Shown one piece after another: positions 1-7,292 of a DNA stretch of 32,060 nt. This stretch comes from Roseimaritima sediminicola (GTDB taxonomy: Bacteria; Planctomycetota; Planctomycetia; Pirellulales; Pirellulaceae): positions 1 to 32,060 of the forward strand of contig NZ_WIAD01000060.1 in assembly GCF_009618275.1 (NCBI RefSeq), written 5' to 3'. A model generated the notes under the pieces. That model saw only the letters and a program-made list of their open reading frames with translations. It did no database searches and was not told the origin of the DNA. A program made the position numbers and the translations under genes. How positions within the stretch are numbered: position 1 is the stretch's first letter; each line of letters starts with the position of its first letter.

Positions 1-8
1 ACCGTGGG

Positions 9-977
9 CTAGCGCCCGGCGGCGGATTGGGTGGCGGCCTTGGTGAACGCGAGCGCTTGGTTGCTGCCGGGCAGCTGGAGGTCGAACCCTTGGGCGTCGC
101 GGCGGCGAATCGTACCGCTCAGCTGCGTGCCGTCGTCGCCGTTGAGCTGCAGCGTTTGGCCCTGCAGCGTGAACGTGCCCTGCGAACGACTGGTCTGATC
201 TCCTTTGGCAATCGCCAGAGCGAATTTGTTTGACGTGTCAAACTGCAACGCGATGGCTTCGTTCTTGCCACGGTCGGCCGCCCAGACGCCGCGGAGGAAT
301 CCGGTGGTGACCGCGCCGCCGGAGGGCGTCTTGGAATCGCTGTTGGGCGAAGGCTTCTGCGTCCCGCTCGGCTTCGCCTTGTGCGACAGGTTCCAAGCCG
401 GTTCTTTTTCGACGGCGATCTCGGCCAGCTCCTCGAGCCAGCGGCGCAGCCGCTCCGGCGTCACGCTGCGGTTGTCGGTTCGTCGCCGCAGTTCGATGCG
501 TTTGATGCTGGCGTCGTAAGCGAAGAAGGCGGGGGCGAAGTTGCGGTTGGCCGCCATCAGTTCCAGTACCTTGTCGACCGGGACCTGCGTTTCCGGCAGG
601 TTCTTGCCCAGCGTTTTCAGCAACAGCGAGAACTCCAGTTGGTCCTCGTCGATGAACACGGTCACGCGCACCGGAATCGTCCACTTGCCCCGTTTGATCT
701 CCGTCGCCACGACGCGGGTGTCCAGCGATTTGGTTTCGAAGCCGGCTGCTCGCAGGGCCGTTTCCAAGGACGACGCGCCGCTGATGCGGCTGCCTTCGGG
801 CGGGCTGGGAATCGCCGAAGACCGCGGCGCCGGTTCGGCTTCGCCGGCGAAGGGCGTGTCGATGGAAACGGTCGAGAACAAGTCGTCGCCGGCCTGGACC
901 GGCGGCATGCTGCGCAGCGAGACCAGCAGGCCGGTGACCAAGACCCATCGCAGGGGTGCGGGAGCGGAGGGAAGCAT
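9..977 (-). CDS. secreted hypothetical protein
   Basis: Predicted exported protein of about 322 residues, with no recognised enzymatic family. The N-terminus has a hydrophobic segment (WVLVTGLLVSL) followed by a plausible signal-peptidase site near VQAGDD. The middle (about 60-190) looks like a compact alpha/beta domain with the pattern TEIKRGKWTIPVRV. A Ser/Pro/Lys-rich linker (about 200-225) leads to a C-terminal segment that reads as alternating beta strands (ALQFD, FALAIA, TLQLNG), resembling a small lipocalin-like barrel. I prefer the ATG at 977 over the in-frame GTG at 986 because AGGTGA lies six bases upstream of the ATG. It is the last gene of a run of minus-strand genes, and its stop lies at the window edge. 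Function unknown; localisation fairly likely. Confidence 0.75.
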   Translation of the reverse strand: MLPSAPAPLRWVLVTGLLVSLRSMPPVQAGDDLFSTVSIDTPFAGEAEPAPRSSAIPSPPEGSRISGASSLETALRAAGFETKSLDTRVVATEIKRGKWTIPVRVTVFIDEDQLEFSLLLKTLGKNLPETQVPVDKVLELMAANRNFAPAFFAYDASIKRIELRRRTDNRSVTPERLRRWLEELAEIAVEKEPAWNLSHKAKPSGTQKPSPNSDSKTPSGGAVTTGFLRGVWAADRGKNEAIALQFDTSNKFALAIAKGDQTSRSQGTFTLQGQTLQLNGDDGTQLSGTIRRRDAQGFDLQLPGSNQALAFTKAATQSAAGR

Positions 978-1113
978 CGTTTTCACCTGTCAAGCGAACG
1001 GGACAAAGCAGCATCGCAACCGATGCCACAAGATGAAAAGCGTGCTCGCGGTCCAGGTGTTACCGAGAAACCGGCGAATTATTCTCGCCGCGGTGATCCC
1101 CGTCGCTGGAGGG

Positions 1114-1635
1114 TTACGCCGGCGGCATGCCCATCATACGCCGCCACGCGCTCAACTGGCCCATGTGGATCATCATGTGTCCACCCAGATAAAAGTTATG
1201 CATCGAGGCCATGGTGGTGAAGCGCTCGCGCATCGCTTCGTTCGGATTCTCCACCGCGTAGGCCGCATCCTCCACCTGCCGCACCGCTTCCAAAGCCGCT
1301 TGATAACCGCTGAAGAAACGCTCGGTGATCGTTTCCATCGCGGGGTAGATCGTGCCGTCGGGATCGTCCTGGCAGACGGCGTCCTTGTCGAACAGGCGGA
1401 CCAACTCCTCGCTGGGCTCGAGGGCCGGGTCGCTGTGGCCCAGGTCGCTGAGGATACGCGGGGCGTACAGACCCAGGTGTCCGACGATAAAGGCGGGATG
1501 GTTCGAATGCACACGGCCGTCGGCGCCGGGGGCCAGACGGGCAAATTGATCGGAGGAGACGCCGCGGAGCAGCCGTTCGATATAGAACATCGAAATGTTC
1601 GCGGAATCGATGATGACGTTGGCGATCGGTGACAT
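1114..1635 (-). CDS. DinB-family protein (putative metal-dependent four-helix protein)
   Basis: A 173-residue protein with the hallmarks of the DinB/YfiT superfamily, metal-binding four-helix bundles that often act as thiol-dependent transferases or hydrolases. The family's three histidines appear to be present: H53 in VGHLGLY, then H153 and H157 in GGHMMIHMGQL near the C-terminus. The length is normal for the family. It starts at an ATG without an obvious Shine-Dalgarno sequence. A short tandem repeat separates it from the upstream SMI1/KNR4-like gene on the same strand. The substrate cannot be inferred; in planctomycetes such proteins are usually annotated only as DinB-family or DUF1569-like. 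The family call is fairly secure, the activity is not. Confidence 0.82.
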   Translation of the reverse strand: MSPIANVIIDSANISMFYIERLLRGVSSDQFARLAPGADGRVHSNHPAFIVGHLGLYAPRILSDLGHSDPALEPSEELVRLFDKDAVCQDDPDGTIYPAMETITERFFSGYQAALEAVRQVEDAAYAVENPNEAMRERFTTMASMHNFYLGGHMMIHMGQLSAWRRMMGMPPA

Positions 1636-1681
1636 AGCAGATCACGGGGGCAAGAGTGACAGGGTGAGAGTGACAGCGTGC

Positions 1682-1750
1682 GGGCAGGCTTCAGCTGGGA
1701 AAGCTTCAGCTGGGAAAGCTTCAGCCGGGCAGGCTTCAGCCGGGAAAGCG
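1682..1750. repeat. 15-bp tandem repeat array, about 4.6 units
   Basis: Four full 15-bp units and a partial one, alternating between GGGCAGGCTTCAGCY and GGGAAAGCTTCAGCY. The array lies between the DinB gene and the SMI1/KNR4-like gene. On the minus strand the last three codons and the TGA stop of the SMI1/KNR4-like gene fall inside it, so the gene's present 3' end is set by the repeat. Confidence 0.85.
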
Positions 1751-3085
1751 TTGCTGGAGGCACTGCAGGTGGGTCGTGGCGACGGCGGCCCGAGCGGCGT
1801 AGCCGGCGTGCTGGGCCGCGGCGACGATTTGCTGCAGCAGCGGCACGTAATCGACCAGCGACGGCAGGCCCAGGTCCCAGCCCTGCGCCACCAGGGCATG
1901 GTAGGCCGCCGGCCAGTCGCCCTCGGCCGCGGCCTGGTCGGCTTGCCCAGCCCAGTAGGCGGCGACGGCAGCCGGACGCTCCGCCGGCGAGCTCTTCGAC
2001 CAGCACTGCCAGTAATCGCGGTGGTGGCAGGCGGCTTGATCGTGGTCCAGCAAGTTTGGTTCGGCGGCCAGCAGGCTTTCCAGTCGTTCGCCGGCAAACT
2101 TGTCCTGTTCGTGACCGTGGATCCGAAAACGCACGCTTTGATCGGCGAAGGCCGAGGCCGGCAGCACGCGGCAGTAGGCTGCCGCCGCGGCCGCGCGATC
2201 GCCGCGTCGCTCCTCAGCCCAGCCCACGATCGATCCCGCCCAGGCCAGGTCGCAGCGCATCGCCGCGACGCGCCGGGCCAGTCGCTCGGCGCGGTCCCAG
2301 TCCTGGCGATTCAGCGCTTCGGCGGGAAGGTCCAGCAGCCCCGCCACGGCCTCGCGTTGTGACTCGGGAATCAGGTCGGCATCGAACCGCCACAGCCGGG
2401 CCTCGGTTTCCCAGTCGACCGGCAGGCCTGCCAGCAGGGTTCGGTTTGCATTGCGAAGCGGCGTCTCGAGCGCGCGCAGGATCGCTTCGGCATGCAGGGG
2501 AACGACCGCGACGTCGGTGGCCAACAAGGCGTCCAAACTCGCTTTCGCATCGCTGCCGCTGGCCGCCGCATCCAGTTCATCGATGCGGGTGGTCACCATG
2601 GCGGGCAGGTGCTGGCGGGCCCAGGCAAACAGCGGGTCGTCGGCTGCCGAGCGGCGGACGATTTCGGCCGGGTCGCTGTGCCGGTACTCGGGGCCGGACA
2701 GACGATCGCGAATCTGCTGGAAGGCGATCGCTTCGGCCAGCGTGCGGCCCCAGGGGATCCAATCGCCGCCGCCGTGGTACCAGTGCAGGATTTCGGCGAC
2801 GCGGTCGTCGGCGCCCAGCCGCAGACACAACCAATCGCCGTAGCGATTTCCCAGCACCGGCAGGACATCCGGCGGCATCATCCCCGGCCAGATCGCCGCC
2901 GGACAGGGTTCCAGCAAGGACGCCGGAGAGCACGGTTCGCAGAACTCGCCGCTGCCCTGCCCCTGCCACTGCCGGCCGTTAAACCAGTCGACCAGCGTCG
3001 CGTCGAATGCGACGCGATAGCGATCGGCAAGACGGTCTGCCCAATCGCGTTGTCGAGCAGTCGAAGCGGCGGCGGAGTCACTCAA
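1736..3085 (-). CDS. SMI1/KNR4 (SUKH-like) domain protein
   Basis: A protein of about 449 residues whose N-terminal part matches the SMI1/KNR4 (SUKH) fold: an LPVLGNRYGDWLCLRL strand pair followed by VAEILHWYHGGGDWIPWG, the family's usual core. The remainder is helical and rich in Ala, Arg and Leu, with TPR-like spacing around LARRVAAMRCDLAWAGSIVG. SUKH proteins include immunity proteins against contact-dependent toxins and regulatory scaffolds; no toxin gene lies nearby, so a housekeeping role is equally possible. The start is uncertain. The open frame runs to a TTG at 3157, but its first 24 residues look non-coding, so I chose the TTG at 3085. The stop codon lies in a tandem repeat. It follows the epimerase-like gene on the same strand and may be cotranscribed with it. 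Confidence 0.65.
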   Translation of the reverse strand: MSDSAAASTARQRDWADRLADRYRVAFDATLVDWFNGRQWQGQGSGEFCEPCSPASLLEPCPAAIWPGMMPPDVLPVLGNRYGDWLCLRLGADDRVAEILHWYHGGGDWIPWGRTLAEAIAFQQIRDRLSGPEYRHSDPAEIVRRSAADDPLFAWARQHLPAMVTTRIDELDAAASGSDAKASLDALLATDVAVVPLHAEAILRALETPLRNANRTLLAGLPVDWETEARLWRFDADLIPESQREAVAGLLDLPAEALNRQDWDRAERLARRVAAMRCDLAWAGSIVGWAEERRGDRAAAAAAYCRVLPASAFADQSVRFRIHGHEQDKFAGERLESLLAAEPNLLDHDQAACHHRDYWQCWSKSSPAERPAAVAAYWAGQADQAAAEGDWPAAYHALVAQGWDLGLPSLVDYVPLLQQIVAAAQHAGYAARAAVATTHLQCLQQRFPG

Positions 3086-3161
3086 TGAAACGCAAGCAGT
3101 AGATGAGTAGGCAGAGTGGGACCTACCAGCGTACCCAGGGCAGCGCCGGAAAAGCAATGGC

Positions 3162-4010
3162 TTAGGTGGTGCGTTTGGCGATCTGGTCCCGCATGAAGCG
3201 CAGCCCTTCGGTGGCCAGCGTCATCTCGTCCTTGTACATCCGCCGCCAGATTTTCGTCGCCGCGGCGATCTCCGGCAGGGCCAGGCCGAAGGCTTCGATC
3301 ACCAGCCAACCGTCGTAGCCGCAGCCGACGATGGCGTCGAAGTTCTCTTCCCAGCGGATCAGGCCTTCGCCCGGCGTGCTGCGGTCGTTCTCGCTGATGT
3401 GGATGTGAAACAATTTGTCGCCGCCGGCGCGGACCGCCGCGGCAATGTCCTTCTCTTCGATGTTCGAGTGGAAGGTGTCGTACATGATGCCGCAAGCCGG
3501 ATTGTCGACGTCGCGAGCGAAACGGGCCGAATCGGCGTGGGTATTCAGGAAATAGCATTCGAAGCGGTTCAGCGCTTCGACGCCCAGCTTCACGCCCACT
3601 TCCTGAGCGTACTCGGCCGTCTTCTGCATGCTCTCCACGCCCCACTTCCACTCATCCTCGCTGGGGCCGGCGCCGGAGAAGTGGCCGATGGCCGAATGGT
3701 AGGGACCGACCAGGGTCTCGACGCCGGCGGCCGCACAGCAGTCGAGTGTCTTCTTGTTCAGCTCTACGCCCTTGGCTCGGACCGAGGCTTCGGGCGAGAT
3801 CGGGTTGTCCTCCAGGTTGCGGATCGTCACGGCCGTCCGCTCCAGGCCGACCTCGTCCAGCTTCTTGCCCAGGGCCGCGTAATCGAGGTCCAGGTTGAAC
3901 ATCGGCAGTTCGACACCGTCGAAGCCGGCCGCCTTCAAGTGCTCGATCGTCGGGTAGAGGTCCTCGGTGACTTCGCCGGACCACAGCAACAGATTCATTC
4001 CGTATTTCAT
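3162..4010 (-). CDS. sugar phosphate isomerase/epimerase family TIM barrel
   Basis: A 282-residue protein of the xylose-isomerase-like TIM-barrel family (AP endonuclease family 2 fold), closest in appearance to D-tagatose/D-psicose 3-epimerases and hydroxypyruvate isomerase-like proteins. It begins MKYGMNLLLWSGEV, and the metal-binding acidic and histidine residues typical of the family appear in order: the glutamate in GVEALNRFE, the aspartate and histidine in MYDTFHSNIEE, the histidines in LFHIHISENDR, and the late glutamate in WLVIEAFG. The ATG at 4010 is preferred over an upstream in-frame ATG because homologous sequence starts here. The likely reaction is aldose-ketose isomerisation or C3 epimerisation with a divalent metal in the cytoplasm; the sugar is not predictable. 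Confidence 0.88.
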   Translation of the reverse strand: MKYGMNLLLWSGEVTEDLYPTIEHLKAAGFDGVELPMFNLDLDYAALGKKLDEVGLERTAVTIRNLEDNPISPEASVRAKGVELNKKTLDCCAAAGVETLVGPYHSAIGHFSGAGPSEDEWKWGVESMQKTAEYAQEVGVKLGVEALNRFECYFLNTHADSARFARDVDNPACGIMYDTFHSNIEEKDIAAAVRAGGDKLFHIHISENDRSTPGEGLIRWEENFDAIVGCGYDGWLVIEAFGLALPEIAAATKIWRRMYKDEMTLATEGLRFMRDQIAKRTT

Positions 4011-4162
4011 TGCAAACGCTTGGCTGGAGGAAAGGGGGCAGGAAACCATTCGCCGTTTGGGCGTTCGCCCCGGCGCAGTCGAGCAACCGTCGGGAACACC
4101 AAAACGGCCGATAGGCCGCAAAGCCGCAAAGCAAAAAAGCCGAAAAACTCCTCTTCATGCGT

Positions 4163-4822
4163 TTAGGAGGGCTCGGCTGCGGATGATAATAACCGCTGGC
4201 GGGCCTCAGAGACACGGTGCCGAGCGGTTTGCAGCCAGACGGTCAGGCTGGCCGGCAGCCGCGGCAGGCCCACCCGCCGCATCACCTGATTCAACCGGAA
4301 CAGCAAACGGTCGTTGTCCAGATAGTCGTACAGGAAACGCTCGTCGATGAACCGCGGGATGAAGGGTTCGAGAAACTCGGTGCGGCGGGCGGCAATCCGA
4401 TTGACGGCCGCCTGCACGACGGCGCCGTCGACCCGTTCGAGCGTGGCGTAGTAGCGGTCGGCTCGGCCGCGGTCCTCGGCGATCAGGTCCGCGTCGAGCA
4501 GCAGTTCGATCAGAATGTGCCCGAGAAAACTGGGCCGAAAACCATCGTCGCCGGGCAGGTGGTCCCGCAGTTCCACGGCGAACTGCAGATTCATCTCCAC
4601 GAAACAACGGGTTTGATGAAACCAGCGGTCGTCCTCGTGGTGGCGGATAATGCCGGCGACCAAATCGCGGACTCGGGGGTCGGGATCGTCGGCCAATTCC
4701 GCGGCCGCCCCGCTGCGGACTCGTACCCGCCGATCGACCACCGAAAGCCAGTCGGGCGTCGCCAAACCTGCTACAAAGTACGGACGGTCCAAGTGCTCGG
4801 CGGCATGGGTCAAGTAATTCAT
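4163..4822 (-). CDS. hypothetical protein, possibly acyl-carrier-protein phosphodiesterase-like
   Basis: A 219-residue protein beginning MNYLTHAAEHLD. The opening, the YFVAGLATPDWLS stretch and the later GIIRHHEDDRWFH motif resemble the layout of the AcpH (DUF479) family, where an early histidine and a GI...H...D..FH motif bind metal for removal of the 4'-phosphopantetheine arm. The similarity is by eye and weak. A longer frame opens at 4861, but the ATG at 4822 fits the conserved MNYLTH start. It is transcribed divergently from the small membrane protein whose ATG lies only 18 bp away. No Shine-Dalgarno sequence is visible. If not AcpH-like, it is an HD-like all-helical planctomycete protein of unknown role. 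Confidence 0.7.
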   Translation of the reverse strand: MNYLTHAAEHLDRPYFVAGLATPDWLSVVDRRVRVRSGAAAELADDPDPRVRDLVAGIIRHHEDDRWFHQTRCFVEMNLQFAVELRDHLPGDDGFRPSFLGHILIELLLDADLIAEDRGRADRYYATLERVDGAVVQAAVNRIAARRTEFLEPFIPRFIDERFLYDYLDNDRLLFRLNQVMRRVGLPRLPASLTVWLQTARHRVSEARQRLLSSAAEPS

Positions 4823-4840
4823 GCCGATAGTGTACCCATT

Positions 4841-5278
4841 ATGACCACGAACCCTTACCAACCCCCGCAGGCGTCCGCTCCGCTGCGCAAAGTGGCCACG
4901 CGTTCTCCGTCCAAGCCCCCGCGCCGGATCGCGATCCTGCTGGGCCTGATTGGAATCGTGCCCTACTGGGGGTTTGTGGCGATCCTGCTGGAAGCCGGCG
5001 GACAGGATCGCATGGGCGGCTTGATCCTGGCCCCCAACGGCGTCCTGTTCATCGTGCTAGGCTCGTTAGAGATCATCCGCTTCCGCGGCATTTGGCGCAG
5101 CTACGGCGTATTAATCGTCGGACAAGGCGTGATTACCGCCGGGATGTTGGTCGTCGGCTTCGGGAGCGTCGAGCCCGTATTAACGATCAACGCAGTGATC
5201 ATCACCCTCGCATTGTTCCTCGCAGGCTTCGCGTTCGGTTCGGAGCGTCGGCAGCTCCGTCGCCGGACGCATCCGTAG
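4841..5278 (+). CDS. small integral membrane protein with NPYQPP N-terminus
   Basis: A 145-residue membrane protein. It starts MTTNPYQPPQ, a proline-rich leader seen at the N-terminus of many small planctomycete membrane proteins of unknown function. A basic segment (SKPPRRI) precedes four predicted membrane helices, approximately residues 30-50, 62-78, 88-105 and 112-130. The C-terminus is strongly basic (SERRQLRRRTHP), suggesting cytoplasmic ends. The open frame extends far upstream, but only as a shadow of the opposite gene; the ATG at 4841 is chosen because the typical motif begins there. An 8-bp hairpin overlaps the stop codon. Function unknown. Confidence 0.8.
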   Translation: MTTNPYQPPQASAPLRKVATRSPSKPPRRIAILLGLIGIVPYWGFVAILLEAGGQDRMGGLILAPNGVLFIVLGSLEIIRFRGIWRSYGVLIVGQGVITAGMLVVGFGSVEPVLTINAVIITLALFLAGFAFGSERRQLRRRTHP

Positions 5279-5350
5279 CTGGATGCGTTCGAGTCTAGCC
5301 TTCCGGCGATTTCGTTTTTTGCGCTTCCGGCTCGGCTAAAGCCTAGACTC
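5267..5350. terminator. hairpin-rich convergent intergenic DNA
   Basis: Two inverted repeats lie between convergent genes: ACGCATCC at 5267-5274 pairs with 5281-5288 across the stop codon, and GAGTCTAG at 5291-5298 pairs with 5343-5350. A run of six T lies between the arms at about 5312-5317. This could end transcription from one or both sides, but it is not a canonical stem plus T-tract. Confidence 0.35.
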
Positions 5351-5394
5351 CAGCGGCGGGGTTTCGGCGAGCTGGCGCGAAAGGGGGACGCGGC

Positions 5395-5418
5395 CCAAAG
5401 TCTGGCGAGTTCGGCTAC
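5395..5418 (+). repeat. 24-bp dispersed repeat CCAAASTCTGGCGAGTTCGGCTAC
   Basis: One copy of a 24-bp sequence that recurs at 28261-28284, 28301-28324 and inverted at 31576-31599, with a related inverted form at 13763-13782. This copy lies just downstream of the 65-codon gene's stop. Confidence 0.7.
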
Positions 5419-5435
5419 GGGATCTTCCCCGCCCC

Positions 5436-5633
5436 TTACGCGGCGTAGTTGTCGCGTTGAAGGACGTCCAGGAGTTTTTCGAAGCGCTCGTTGGCGATTC
5501 GGCGGCGCTGCATGCGTTCGCGAACATCCCAGCTGGAACGGATGGCCAGGACGCGGGAAGCGATCTCGGCATCGGTCGGCAGAGTCTCATTGTGAGAAGC
5601 GGTGTTCGACATTGCGACGGTTGAAGTAGTCAT
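5436..5633 (-). CDS. small protein of 65 residues under a sigma-54 promoter
   Basis: A 65-residue polar protein, MTTSTVAMSNTASHNE at the start, with a basic amphipathic helix around EIASRVLAIRSSWDVRERMQ and a second helix RIANERFEKLLDVLQ. It has no signal peptide, membrane helix or cysteine. The reading frame extends upstream to 5765, but the ATG at 5633 is strongly favoured: a perfect AGGAGG lies at 5644-5649, ten bases upstream. A near-perfect sigma-54 promoter sits about 105 bp upstream of the start codon. The sequence resembles small planctomycete proteins annotated as hypothetical, from memory and unverified. A role as a small regulator or adaptor is a guess; no family is recognised with confidence. 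Confidence 0.8.
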   Translation of the reverse strand: MTTSTVAMSNTASHNETLPTDAEIASRVLAIRSSWDVRERMQRRRIANERFEKLLDVLQRDNYAA

Positions 5634-5748
5634 GATCAGTTTTCCTCCTGAAGGCGAATGCATGTGTCCGCACTGGACGGGAGAATCGTTTCCAGCCCTC
5701 TCCGATAGGCTCTGCCGGCAACCTCTTGGCCAGCGAAGGAACGGTAAA

Positions 5749-5765
5749 AGCAAGTGCCGTGCCAA
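5749..5765 (-). promoter_or_regulatory. sigma-54 (RpoN) -24/-12 promoter
   Basis: On the minus strand the sequence reads TTGGCACGGCACTTGCT, matching the sigma-54 consensus YTGGCACG-N4-TTGCW at every defined position, with the correct 10 bp between the GG and GC elements. Transcription would start near 5738 and give a leader of about 105 nt before the 65-codon gene. A TATAAT sequence lies just upstream (5768-5773), but the -24/-12 match is the stronger signal. Confidence 0.8.
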
Positions 5766-5807
5766 TCATTATAATCGACACGATCCGGCGGCGAATTGTT
5801 CGCGCGA

Positions 5808-5867
5808 TTCACACCGAAATGGGGAAAGTAACACGCCCTTTTGGACATCGTTTGCGGGCGGTGTGAA
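5808..5867. promoter_or_regulatory. candidate enhancer-binding-protein site (9-bp inverted repeat)
   Basis: TTCACACCG at 5808-5816 and its exact inverse CGGTGTGAA at 5859-5867 lie 45 to 104 bp upstream of the -24 element. The half-sites are centred 51 bp apart, about five helical turns. Spacing and position fit an upstream activating site for a sigma-54 activator. It could instead be a hairpin of unrelated function. The remaining DNA up to 6065 shows no convincing gene. Confidence 0.45.
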
Positions 5868-6065
5868 AGGCGTCTCGCCGGGCCGGCGTGGGGCGGCCGG
5901 CGGGCGGTCAAAGCGAGCGAGAAACGCGGGATTGCTTTGAAATTGCGGATCCGACGACGCTGAGAGCCGCGTCATGAGGGCGGCGAACAGGCGGTCCCGC
6001 GGCGGTCCCGGTCAACGGGATTAGGGCGGATAAAGCGGCCGGAGATCGGTGGGGGATCGAGCGGA

Positions 6066-6449
6066 TTAAAATTTCTCCGTGGCCGGCCCCTGGCTGACCT
6101 CCGGCCACATCGCCGTGCGGAATGTGTGTAAACCTTGCAACCGGCCTCCGGGCAGCTGGGTGACGCGGTAATCGCGGTGTCCCGGGGCGAGGTGGTCGAG
6201 GAACCGCTGGAAATCCTCCCAGCCGCAGCGGCCCTGCAGATGAACGTATTGCAAACGGTCGCCATCGTCGTACAGCATGCCGGCCAACTGCCGGCCTTCC
6301 TGCGCGTCGATCATCCAGAGAAAATGCCCGTCGGGCTCGAGGTCCACGCGGTCGATACCAGTCAGTCTCTCCGCGGCGTCCTCGAATCCCACCGGCAGCG
6401 CCGCGCCGCCGGGCCCGGACAAATGGATCTCGAATTTCGCTACGTTCAC
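6066..6449 (-). CDS. hypothetical protein, 127 residues
   Basis: A soluble 127-residue protein starting at GTG with GGGAG eight bases upstream. It is rich in aromatic and charged residues, with segments such as GHFLWMIDAQEGRQLAGMLYDDGDRLQYVHLQG suggesting an antiparallel beta sheet. There is no signal peptide or membrane helix. I do not recognise the family. It is divergent from nth with 13 bp between the start codons; its ribosome binding site abuts the nth start codon, so the two genes probably share regulatory DNA. A link to DNA repair is possible from context only. Confidence 0.65.
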   Translation of the reverse strand: MNVAKFEIHLSGPGGAALPVGFEDAAERLTGIDRVDLEPDGHFLWMIDAQEGRQLAGMLYDDGDRLQYVHLQGRCGWEDFQRFLDHLAPGHRDYRVTQLPGGRLQGLHTFRTAMWPEVSQGPATEKF

Positions 6450-6462
6450 TCAACCGGCTCCC

Positions 6463-7116
6463 ATGAGAAAACACGAAAGGGCACGTCACGTCCAACAGCG
6501 GCTGATGGAGCTGTACCCCGACCCGCCCATCCCGCTGGATCATACCGACTCGTTCACCCTGTTGGTGGCGGTCCTGCTGAGCGCCCAGTGTACGGATAAA
6601 AAGGTCAATGAAGTCACCCCCGACCTGTTTCGCGTCGGCGGGTCGCCCGCATCGATGGCGTCCATGGGCGTGGAGGCGATCCTGGAGATCATCCGGCCGC
6701 TGGGACTCGCACCCCAAAAAGCTCGGGCACTCGATGGGTTGAGCAAGCAATTGCTCGAGCGCTTCGACGGCCGTGTGCCCGAGACGTTCGAAGGGCTGGA
6801 GTCCTTGCCGGGCGTGGGACACAAGACGGCCAGCGTGGTCATGGCCCAGGCCTTCGATCACCCGGCCTTTCCGGTCGATACGCACATCCACCGGCTGGCC
6901 CAACGCTGGGGCCTGACCGATGGCAGCAGCGTAAAGCGGACCGAGGAGGATCTGAAACGGCTGTTTCCCGAGGACAGCTGGAATCGGCTGCACCTGCAAA
7001 TCATCTATTATGGAAGGGAGCACTGTTCGGCTCGCGGGTGTGACGGCACCAAGTGCCTGCTGTGCCGCGAGCTGTACCCGCGGCGCCGCAAGCCGGTCAT
7101 GCACCGCAAGGCGTGA
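6463..7116 (+). CDS. nth: endonuclease III (DNA glycosylase/AP lyase)
   Basis: A 217-residue base-excision-repair enzyme that removes oxidised pyrimidines and cleaves the abasic site. The helix-hairpin-helix motif LPGVGHKTA (115-123) carries the catalytic lysine K121, and the catalytic aspartate D139 is in FPVDTHIHR. The early LLSAQCTDKKVNEVTPDLF block is also typical. The C-terminal iron-sulfur loop has four cysteines (C188, C193, C198, C201), but the spacing C-x4-C-x4-C-x2-C differs from the classical C-x6-C-x2-C-x5-C. I set the start at the ATG at 6463 because homology begins about there; upstream codons in the same frame overlap the divergent gene. No Shine-Dalgarno sequence is visible. 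The stop is followed immediately by a palindromic repeat. Confidence 0.95.
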   Translation: MRKHERARHVQQRLMELYPDPPIPLDHTDSFTLLVAVLLSAQCTDKKVNEVTPDLFRVGGSPASMASMGVEAILEIIRPLGLAPQKARALDGLSKQLLERFDGRVPETFEGLESLPGVGHKTASVVMAQAFDHPAFPVDTHIHRLAQRWGLTDGSSVKRTEEDLKRLFPEDSWNRLHLQIIYYGREHCSARGCDGTKCLLCRELYPRRRKPVMHRKA

Positions 7117-7121
7117 GCAAG

Positions 7122-7256
7122 ATCACCCTCCCCCTGGGAGGGTCGCGAGGAACGAGCGGGGAGGGTTTAACGTAACTTCACCCCCGTTTTAACACCACGT
7201 GCAAACTAGAGCCCTCCCCGGTCCTGAGAGACCGACCCTCCCAGGGGGAGGGTGAT
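7122..7256. repeat. palindromic MITE-like element, copy 1
   Basis: Perfect terminal inverted repeats of 24 bp (starting ATCACCCTCCCCCTGGGAGG) enclose about 87 bp, with a second internal inverted pair CGGGGAGGG/CCCTCCCCG. A close copy lies at 11091-11224. It has no coding capacity, sits between the nth stop and the ABC permease start, and could act as a terminator hairpin. Confidence 0.85.
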
Positions 7257-7292
7257 TCGATATCACTCCTAACTATCAGGAATTGCCCCCTC

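Noticed and set aside
1678-2982. 434-codon plus-strand Arg/Pro/Ser-rich open frame
   Set aside because: It is antisense to the SMI1/KNR4-like gene and has extreme composition; the opposite strand carries the recognisable domain.
5770-5775. TATAAT as a plus-strand promoter
   Set aside because: The A/T core reads TATAAT on both strands, but no gene lies downstream on the plus strand and no -35 element fits; the sigma-54 site explains the minus-strand gene better.
5602-5940. 112-codon plus-strand frame over the sigma-54 promoter region
   Set aside because: It has unfavourable composition, no recognisable motif, and overlaps the small gene and its regulatory DNA.
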